Below, in pieces: positions 1 to 4,491 of a stretch of 5,609 bases of DNA (position 1 is its first letter; each line of letters begins with the position of its first letter). The DNA comes from Prevotellaceae bacterium UBA1716 (GTDB lineage Bacteria; Bacteroidota; Bacteroidia; Bacteroidales; Bacteroidaceae), in assembly GCA_002317225.1 (NCBI GenBank), contig DCIW01000254.1, forward strand, positions 1 to 5,609, read 5' to 3'. The notes under the pieces were generated by a model, which saw nothing but the letters and a program-made list of their open reading frames with translations, searched no databases and was not told the origin of the DNA. Both the position numbers and the translations under genes were made by a program.

Positions 1-264
1 GGTGCTTCAAGTATAATATCTTCGGACATAAGCGTAACAACATACACATCGGAGAATGATATTCATAGTGTGTCGGTAGGTTTGCGTCCGGGTGTGAAAT
101 TCGAACTCAACAAGCATCTTGAACTTGAGTCGCACCTCGGTTTCCTCGGTTATACTCACAAAGGACAGAAGGCTAAGGATGCTGAGGAATATTCTGATAG
201 CGACACATTCGGGTTTAATGCAGGTTGTTCGGCTCTCAACCTCGGTTTAATCTTTAAGTTCTAA
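1..264 (+). CDS. Outer-membrane beta-barrel protein, C-terminal part (5' end outside window)
   Basis: The reading frame is open from base 1 and ends at TAA 262-264, giving 87 C-terminal residues; the true start lies upstream. The residues show alternating polar and hydrophobic strands typical of small Bacteroidota outer-membrane barrels: SVGLRPGVKFELNKHLELES, then HLGFLGYTH, an acidic loop (KDAEEYSDSD), and a last strand LNLGLIFKF ending in Phe. A terminal aromatic residue is the usual recognition signal for the BAM assembly machinery, so outer-membrane insertion is inferred. The GTG at 70 could be read as a start, but it falls inside a barrel strand and the frame continues upstream without a stop, so it is not used. 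The specific function (porin, adhesion, structural) cannot be told from this fragment. It is followed 23 nt later by a strong hairpin terminator. Confidence 0.75.
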   Translation, partial: GASSIISSDISVTTYTSENDIHSVSVGLRPGVKFELNKHLELESHLGFLGYTHKGQKAKDAEEYSDSDTFGFNAGCSALNLGLIFKF

Positions 265-287
265 AAAGGATCAATTGAACATAAATG

Positions 288-329
288 AAAAAATGAATTA
301 AGAATCCAACGTTCTTAATTCATTTTTTT
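288..329. terminator. Bidirectional intrinsic terminator
   Basis: The arms 288-304 and 312-328 are perfectly complementary over 17 bp, with a 7-nt loop (TCCAACG). The left arm begins with six A and the right arm ends in a run of seven T (323-329), so it can act as a rho-independent terminator on either strand. It lies 23 nt after the barrel gene stop. It could also stop read-through from the convergent gene at 568-1167, although the palindrome at 352-543 lies between them. Confidence 0.8.
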
Positions 330-351
330 ATTGGTAGTCGGTTAAACTTTC

Positions 352-543
352 TTTTTATGTCAAGAATTAGTGAATTTGTGAACCATCCGGATTATCTATT
401 ATTTGAATTAATGAGAATATGTGAAATTAGGCCTATACGGCCTTAGCCATCCGGTAGGCAAGGCCCTTGGGCCTATTCACTAAATCTTATTAATTCAAAT
501 ATGCTAAGTGCAACTTCATAAATTCACAAATTCTTGATAAAAA
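352..543. repeat. Long nested imperfect palindrome between convergent genes
   Basis: Three arm pairs are nested around one centre. Outer arms 360-382 and 515-537 match at 21 of 23 positions, with a further T-rich/A-rich extension (352-358 against the A tract from 537). Middle arms 400-425 and 476-501 match at 22 of 26. Inner GC-rich arms 428-444 and 460-475 (TAGGCC...GGCCTT against AAGGCCC...GGGCCTA) surround a short loop holding GCCATCCGGTA. Only 383-399 and 502-514 remain unpaired. No open reading frame or transposase is seen inside. It looks like a non-autonomous palindromic intergenic repeat (REP- or MITE-like), but family membership is inferred. The T tract is not placed after the stem on either strand, so it is not a classical terminator. 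Confidence 0.7.
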
Positions 544-567
544 AAATATCAGACAGTATCTTTCAAA

Positions 568-1167
568 TTATAGTAAGTCGGGTGGGGTGTTCATCAGATG
601 GTCTTCCCAAAGGGTGCTTAGTTTGATGGCCTGTTTGCGGGAGAGCTTTTCGCCCGAATGGCCTTCGTTCCAATGGACTTCGGGGATTTGTTCGGAGAGT
701 TGTTCGGTGGTGAGCATGGTCTCTGAACGCTCGGGGTGGATGATGCAGTTGGGCTTGAGGTACACATAATACACCTCTCTCCCTCGACCACTCCAATCCT
801 CATCACGGTAGGGGGCACTTACGATGGTGCCTTCCATGACGATTCCGGTTCTTCCTGTTCCTACTTTGAGCATGAAGAACCGGTCGCCTATTTTTGCGTC
901 CTGGTAGTCCCAAATGCTCCAATTGAGGGCTTGCTCTTCGTCTAAGATCCAGTCCATATCGTTCTCGAAGTCTTCCATCTTATAGTTGCTGATGGATGGG
1001 TTCCACCTCATTATATATGTATTAGGTGGCTCTTGCTCATGCTCTTTTTCGAATGAAACGATGGTGCCGTTTTTGATTCGGAACACTCGTTTGGGGCGAG
1101 GGGTGGTTTCTTCGGGAGTTTGCACGAGATTGGTGAATAGATCTTCTGGGGTATGTTTTGGTGTCAT
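568..1167 (-). CDS. EVE/PUA-like domain protein
   Basis: This gene encodes 199 residues. Residues 1-50 are a polar, Pro/Thr/Glu-rich lead (TPEETTPRPKR). The conserved-looking part begins at YIMRWNPSIS (51-60). It continues through NWSIWDYQDAKIGDRFFMLKVG (82-103), TGIVMEGTIVSAPYRDEDWSGRGREVYYVYL (107-137), a CIIHPE turn (141-146) and a C-terminal EVHWNEGHSGEKLS...LWEDHL helix (163-191). The series RWNP, W-x(n)-GDR-x-FxL, GIV-x-G-x(2)-S-x-PY, DW-G, HW-x(4)-SG, LW is, from memory, the pattern of EVE-type PUA-fold domains. These bind modified bases in DNA or RNA and often sit in modification-dependent restriction proteins. No nuclease, helicase or membrane segment is present, so a stand-alone reader or RNA-binding role is possible but unproven. 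The frame stays open to an ATG at 1320, but that extension runs through a repeat and is AT-rich, so the ATG at 1165-1167, just after a promoter-like box, was chosen. Lys codons are mostly AAA (8 of 11) and Gln mostly CAA (5 of 7), unlike the efflux operon. No partner gene is adjacent. Confidence 0.75.
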   Translation of the reverse strand: MTPKHTPEDLFTNLVQTPEETTPRPKRVFRIKNGTIVSFEKEHEQEPPNTYIMRWNPSISNYKMEDFENDMDWILDEEQALNWSIWDYQDAKIGDRFFMLKVGTGRTGIVMEGTIVSAPYRDEDWSGRGREVYYVYLKPNCIIHPERSETMLTTEQLSEQIPEVHWNEGHSGEKLSRKQAIKLSTLWEDHLMNTPPDLL

Positions 1168-1191
1168 AATGGGGATAGTTGTTTTGATGTG

Positions 1192-1199
1192 CAAATATA
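1192..1199 (-). promoter_or_regulatory. Putative -7 box for the EVE-like gene
   Basis: On the minus strand this reads TATATTTG followed by C, matching the Bacteroidota -7 consensus TAnnTTTG. The start codon would lie about 25 nt downstream of the box, so the 5' leader would be under 20 nt. No convincing -33 TTG was found at the usual 19-21 nt spacing, so support rests on one box and its position. Confidence 0.4.
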
Positions 1200-1243
1200 A
1201 TGAATTTAAGGCGAAAAATATTATATATTTATAATAAAATGTA

Positions 1244-1362
1244 TGCAGCATTCGATTTGTAGATAATAAAATGCGAAATAATAAATTATTTTGTTCGCTG
1301 AAAAATAATGACAAAGTCATTTAGGAAAATCGCTAATGCGAAAAATAAAAATGGGTAAAATA
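1244..1362. repeat. Direct repeat, copy 1 (short form)
   Basis: Bases 1263-1336 are identical to 1550-1623 (74 nt, constant offset 287). After the 30-nt insertion in copy 2, bases 1337-1362 equal 1654-1679 (26 nt). Upstream, GCATTCGATT (1248-1257) is also shared, followed by five differing bases. The unit contains small dyads: GCGAA (1273-1277) with TTCGC (1294-1298), AATGAC/GTCATT around AAA (1307-1321), and TCGC/GCGA around TAAT (1330-1341). It lies just upstream of the EVE-like gene and overlaps only the rejected extension of that gene. Confidence 0.85.
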
Positions 1363-1480
1363 TGCTATTGGGTATGCTATTGGTTCATGGTTAGTGTTTT
1401 TATGCCATTTGCTATATTTTTCCTATTTTTCATTTTTGGCATTGAGCCATTTTTTAGAACACCTTGTGTGTTCATTTTTA

Positions 1481-1509
1481 GCAACAAAGAAATATGAAAT
1501 ATTTGTTGC
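1481..1509. repeat. Inverted repeat GCAACAAA / TTTGTTGC
   Basis: The arms 1481-1488 and 1502-1509 are perfectly complementary over 8 bp around a 13-nt AT-rich centre. The alternative pairing AAATAT/ATATTT is possible inside. No T tract follows directly, so terminator function is not supported. It lies between the two repeat copies. Confidence 0.5.
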
Positions 1510-1530
1510 ATTATATTATAAATAAAAGAT

Positions 1531-1679
1531 TGCTGCATTCGATTATATTATAATAAAATGCGAAATAATAAATTATTTTGTTCGCTGAAAAATAATGACA
1601 AAGTCATTTAGGAAAATCGCTAACCTTTAGCTCGAGGAGCGAAGGCGACTCAATGCGAAAAATAAAAATGGGTAAAATA
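1531..1679. repeat. Direct repeat, copy 2 (long form with 30-nt insertion)
   Basis: This is the second copy of the unit at 1244-1362, in the same orientation, separated from it by 168 nt. It keeps all three internal dyads of copy 1 apart from the interrupted loop. Its beginning forms an additional dyad: GCATT (1535-1539) pairs with AATGC near 1561, and inside it ATTATA pairs with TATAAT around a single T. The one large difference from copy 1 is the 30-nt segment 1624-1653. Identity over 74 nt in non-coding DNA implies recent duplication or selection on the sequence; the two cannot be told apart here. Confidence 0.85.
1624..1653. other. 30-nt hairpin insertion within repeat copy 2
   Basis: This segment is absent from copy 1 and lies in the four-base loop (TAA^T) of the TCGC/GCGA dyad. 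It can fold: CCTT (1624-1627) pairs with AAGG (1642-1645), and inside it GCTC (1630-1633) pairs with GAGC (1637-1640) around a GAG loop. It is visibly more GC-rich than its surroundings. Whether copy 2 gained it or copy 1 lost it cannot be decided from this window. Confidence 0.6.
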
Positions 1680-1681
1680 GG

Positions 1682-1743
1682 CAATTGGGGCATGGGTAGG
1701 ACGAAAATATTTAATATTGTTCGTATTTTCCCCTATGCAAATT
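1682..1743. repeat. Imperfect inverted repeat upstream of efflux operon
   Basis: Left segment CAATT...GGGGCATGGG (from 1682) pairs with CCCCTATGCAAATTG (ending at 1743), allowing small bulges. Inside, CGAA-AATAT (around 1702-1710) pairs with ATATT-G-TTCG around TTA. It directly follows repeat copy 2 and may be part of the same repeat family, since copy 1 is followed by a diverged version of its left side only. Confidence 0.4.
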
Positions 1744-1828
1744 GTTCTAAAGGTCGAGTGGGTTGTTCGATTGTCAAATTCTTTTACATAATTAATGTGA
1801 AAAGGCGTTTTTTGGGGTGGGGGAATGG

Positions 1829-1858
1829 TTGAAATGTCGGGAAAAAGTGTTAACTTTG
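1829..1858 (+). promoter_or_regulatory. Promoter of the RND efflux operon
   Basis: The box TAACTTTG (1851-1858), followed by CA, fits the Bacteroidota -7 consensus TAnnTTTG exactly. A TTG (1829-1831) lies upstream with a 19-nt spacer, matching the TTTG-type -33 element in three of four bases. Transcription would begin around 1865, leaving a leader of about 70 nt before the GTG start at 1937. The leader is AT-rich and has no Shine-Dalgarno sequence, as is usual in this phylum. Confidence 0.65.
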
Positions 1859-1936
1859 CAACCGTTTTCAGAACAAGAAAAGATTGCTTTGTCATTTTTT
1901 TGAATGAAATTATAAATATCTCAAAATATAACATCA

Positions 1937-3301
1937 GTGAAAATTAAAGGTAAAAAAATTCTATTTGTACTCGGTACAATGCTCATGCCGGCATTGTCGA
2001 TGAGTGCACAGCAGGTCGTCCCAGCAGAAACGTGCGTCGAAGATGTGTTTATCGACCTCACGCTGGAGAAGGCAATCGAAATTGCCCTCTCCGAGAATCC
2101 TACTATTAAGGTTGCCGATAAGGATATTGAACTGAAGAAGGTGGCTAACACCGAGGCTTGGCAGTCTCTCTTGCCAACGGTGGACGCTTCGCTCGCTCTC
2201 TCGAACAGTATCAAGGTGGCTGCCATCAAGACAGGTGACGGACAAGAATTCAAGATGGGTAGAGACAACTCCGTAACTGCTACCGGAGCAGCTACTCTCG
2301 CCCTCCCTCTCTTTGCTCCAGCCGTTTATCAGAACATGAAGCTTACGAAGGAAGACATCATCCTTGCTCAGGAAAAGGCAAGAAGTTCGCGACTCGACCT
2401 CATCAACCAGGTGACTAAGGCATATTATGCTGCCCTCCTTGCTCAGGACTCTTACGAGGTGGTGAAAAAATCGTATGACGTGACTAAAGAGAATTATGAC
2501 TTGGTTGCGAAGAAGTTTGATGTTGGTAAGGTGAGCGAATACGACAAGATTTCGGCCGAAGTACAGTTGCGCAACATGAACTCTACCGTGGTAAGCACTC
2601 AGACAGGCCTTACCCTTGCACAACTCCAGCTCAAGGTGCTTATGGGAATCGACTCGGGCATCAAGATCAATATCAATGATAAGTTGAGCAACTACGAAGG
2701 TCGCCTCTCTCTCCCTAATCTCAATGATCAGGCAGACCTCTCAGAGAACTCTGCTCTCAAGCAGCTCGATATGAACGGAGGTTTGCTCGAACGCACTCGC
2801 AAGTTGTTGAAGACAAACTTCATGCCTACAGTGGCTATGCAGCTTCAGGGTCAGTACCTTTCGTACTCAAATGAGAACTGGAACGTATTCAAGTATAAGT
2901 TCTCGCCTGCCATGACTCTCGCACTCTCGGTGAGCATTCCTATCTATCATGCAAGCTACTTCACTAAGTTGAAGTCGAACAAGATTCAGATTGCCCAGTT
3001 GGCAGATACCCGTATCAACACCGAGCGCCAACTCAAGATGGCTGCCGAAAGTTACAAGCGCAATATGGCAAGCACTATAGCTCAGGTGGCTTCGAACTCA
3101 GAGGCTGTGAAGCAGGCTGCTAAGGCTGTGATGATTTCGAGCAAGCGCTATGAGGTGGGTCACGGAACTATCCTCGAACTCAACCAGAGCGAGACTGCTC
3201 AGACTCAGGCTGAACTCACTTACGTTCAGTCTATCTACGATTATTTAACAAATCAGGCTGACCTCGACTACACTCTTGGTCGCGAAACATATTTAAAGTA
3301 A
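1937..3301 (+). CDS. TolC-family outer-membrane efflux protein
   Basis: This 454-aa protein forms the outer-membrane channel of the tripartite exporter encoded here. The start is a GTG; the translation begins MKIKGKKILFVLGTMLMPAL, a clear Sec signal peptide with likely cleavage after SMSA (residue 24). The mature protein has the two-fold repeat of outer-membrane efflux proteins. Repeat 1 runs from LTLEKAIEIALSENP (41-55) through KAYYAALLAQDSYEVV (161-176) to KKFDVGKVSEYDKISAEVQL...LMG (192-237). Repeat 2 runs from the LSENSALKQL helix (268-277) to KRYEVGHGTILELNQSET...LGR (403-449). The F/Y-(D/E)-VG pair (194-197 and 405-408) marks the same place in both repeats. Helical Gln/Ala-rich segments alternate with barrel strands (for example PTVAMQLQGQYLSYS, 297-311). 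Length is normal for the family. The stop overlaps the next start by one base (TAATG), suggesting translational coupling. Leu codons favour CTC and Lys codons AAG. Substrate is unknown. Confidence 0.93.
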   Translation: MKIKGKKILFVLGTMLMPALSMSAQQVVPAETCVEDVFIDLTLEKAIEIALSENPTIKVADKDIELKKVANTEAWQSLLPTVDASLALSNSIKVAAIKTGDGQEFKMGRDNSVTATGAATLALPLFAPAVYQNMKLTKEDIILAQEKARSSRLDLINQVTKAYYAALLAQDSYEVVKKSYDVTKENYDLVAKKFDVGKVSEYDKISAEVQLRNMNSTVVSTQTGLTLAQLQLKVLMGIDSGIKININDKLSNYEGRLSLPNLNDQADLSENSALKQLDMNGGLLERTRKLLKTNFMPTVAMQLQGQYLSYSNENWNVFKYKFSPAMTLALSVSIPIYHASYFTKLKSNKIQIAQLADTRINTERQLKMAAESYKRNMASTIAQVASNSEAVKQAAKAVMISSKRYEVGHGTILELNQSETAQTQAELTYVQSIYDYLTNQADLDYTLGRETYLK

Positions 3302-4353
3302 TGAAGAAGAATCTATTATTTATCATGGCAATTATCGCAGGATTGGCATTCACATCTTGCGGTAACAAGGATGCCAAGAACGCGGCCGCAGACGAGAAGC
3401 CTGCTGTTAAGGTAGCTAAGGCGGTGAGCCAGTCGATTCCACAAACTGAGGTGTTTACTGCTACAGTGGAAAGCGATGTGAAGAACAACATCTCTCCTAA
3501 CTCAATGATGCGTATAGAACGAATTCTTGTGGATGTGGGCGACTTCGTTCGCAAGGGTCAGGTGGTTGCCACACTCGATGCAAGCAATATCAATCAGGTG
3601 AAGCTCCAGCTCGACAACCAGAAGAATATCTATGCTACTCAGCAGGTGGAGTTCAACCGTATTGCCGAACTCTACAAGGTGGGCGGTGTGAGCAAGTCGG
3701 ACTATGATATGGCTAAGGTGCAGCTCGACGGATATAAGGCTCAGGTCGACATCCTCAGCACTCAGTATAAGCAGCTCTCCACAAATACTCGTCTTGTGGC
3801 TCCAATCTCAGGTTATGTGACTGCTCGCAACTACGATAATGGTGATATGTACGCATCGCAACCTATCCTCACTATCGAGCAGACAAATCCTGTAAAGCTC
3901 AAAATCAATATTTCGGAAAACTTCTACAAGCTCGTGAAGCGTGGTATGCCTGTCGACATCACTCTCGATGCTTACGAGGATGAGCACTTCGACGGTAAGG
4001 TGACAATCGTTGCTCCAATGGTTGATGCTACTACCCACACTTTCGAGACAGAAATCACAATCAGCAACCCTGCCCAGAAGGTGCGTCCAGGTATGTTCGC
4101 TCGTGCTACTGTCAACTTCGGCAATCAGAACAACGTGATTGTTCCAGACCAGGCAGTCGTTAAGCAGGTTGGTTCAGGCGACCGCTACGTATATGTTTAC
4201 AAGAACGGTAAGGTTTCTTACAACAAGGTTCAGCTCGGTCGTCATCTCCACGACAAGTACGAAATCCTCGATGGCGTAAACGATGGTGACCAAGTGGTTA
4301 CAGCAGGTCAGACTCGTTTGGCTAATGGAGTTGAGGTTAGTGTTGTGAAATAA
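3301..4353 (+). CDS. RND efflux periplasmic adaptor (membrane-fusion lipoprotein, HlyD/AcrA type)
   Basis: This 350-aa protein links the inner-membrane pump to the outer-membrane channel. The N-terminus MKKNLLFIMAIIAGLAFTSC is a lipoprotein signal peptide, with the acylated Cys at residue 20; Phe at -3 of the lipobox is off consensus but otherwise the site looks good. Domains in order are: first half of the lipoyl/barrel-sandwich domain (IERILVDVGDFVRKGQVVATLD, 72-93); an alpha-hairpin (about 96-160, with YATQQVEFNRIAELYKVGGV and SKSDYDMAKVQLD); second lipoyl half (RLVAPISGYVTARNYDNGD, 164-182); beta-barrel domain (about 197-273, including VRPGMFARATV); and the membrane-proximal domain (278-350). 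Length is slightly below the roughly 370-400 usual for AcrA, fitting a compact hairpin. It overlaps the TolC-like gene by one base and is followed by a palindrome before the pump gene. Confidence 0.93.
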   Translation: MKKNLLFIMAIIAGLAFTSCGNKDAKNAAADEKPAVKVAKAVSQSIPQTEVFTATVESDVKNNISPNSMMRIERILVDVGDFVRKGQVVATLDASNINQVKLQLDNQKNIYATQQVEFNRIAELYKVGGVSKSDYDMAKVQLDGYKAQVDILSTQYKQLSTNTRLVAPISGYVTARNYDNGDMYASQPILTIEQTNPVKLKINISENFYKLVKRGMPVDITLDAYEDEHFDGKVTIVAPMVDATTHTFETEITISNPAQKVRPGMFARATVNFGNQNNVIVPDQAVVKQVGSGDRYVYVYKNGKVSYNKVQLGRHLHDKYEILDGVNDGDQVVTAGQTRLANGVEVSVVK

Positions 4354-4485
4354 AGCCCCCTATCCCCCCAAGGGGGCATCCGTCCGGATTGTTATCGGAT
4401 GGTTTGCTTTAGGGGGAAATAATTATTAATTAGGTCATCTACCCTCCACATACCGGATGGCCGCCCCCTTTGGGGGTCGGGGGGC
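4354..4485. repeat. GC-rich imperfect palindrome inside the efflux operon (REP-like)
   Basis: Left arm AGCCCCC...GTCCGG (4354-4387) and right arm CCGGATGG...GGGGGGCT (4452-4485) are imperfect inverted copies, 27 of 34 positions complementary. Each arm is itself a small palindrome: CCCCC-AA-GGGGG type on the left (about 4366-4376) and CCCCC-TTT-GGGGG type on the right (4464-4476). A further dyad CATCCG/CGGATG (4377-4382, 4396-4401) and a short AGGG/CCCT pairing (4411-4414, 4442-4445) lie inside, around an AT-rich centre. No reading frame is present. G-rich stems arranged in inverted pairs are the design of REP/BIME elements, some mobilised by RAYT transposases, but membership is inferred. In the transcript it would sit between the adaptor and pump coding regions. 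Confidence 0.75.
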
Positions 4486-4491
4486 TACTTT

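Larger units (their letters stand above)
1168..1936. other. Repeat-rich intergenic region between divergent genes
   Basis: This 769-bp stretch has no credible gene. It holds the promoter-like box of the minus-strand gene, two copies of a repeated unit (1244-1362 and 1531-1679), hairpins at 1481-1509 and 1682-1743, and the efflux-operon promoter (1829-1858). Reading frames that cross it (for example minus strand 1934-1650) are AT-rich, cover repeats and the promoter, and match no protein family I recognise. The segment 1363-1480 is T-rich, begins with a short tandem copy of TATGCTATTGG (1361-1371 and 1373-1383), and shows nothing else interpretable. Confidence 0.7.

Noticed and set aside
70..72. 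GTG as the start of a small 64-aa gene.
   Set aside because: The frame is open upstream to base 1 and the GTG lies within a beta-barrel strand of a larger protein.
352..543. A second terminator for the convergent genes.
   Set aside because: T tracts do not follow the stem on either strand; the long nested structure fits a repeat element better than a terminator.
1168..1320. Upstream extension of the minus-strand EVE-like gene to an ATG at 1320 (51 more residues).
   Set aside because: The extension is Phe/Tyr/Ile-rich, runs through repeat copy 1 and through a promoter-like box, and the downstream ATG at 1167 fits that box.
1244..1679. CRISPR-like direct repeats.
   Set aside because: There are only two units, of unequal length, longer than CRISPR repeats, with one 168-nt gap and no cas genes.
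1650..1934. 94-aa minus-strand reading frame upstream of the efflux operon.
   Set aside because: It covers repeat sequence, a hairpin and the efflux promoter, has AT-driven composition and no recognisable domain.
1961..2623. Long minus-strand reading frame opposite the TolC-like gene.
   Set aside because: It lies wholly within a clear TolC-family gene; the frame is open because of that gene's codon bias.
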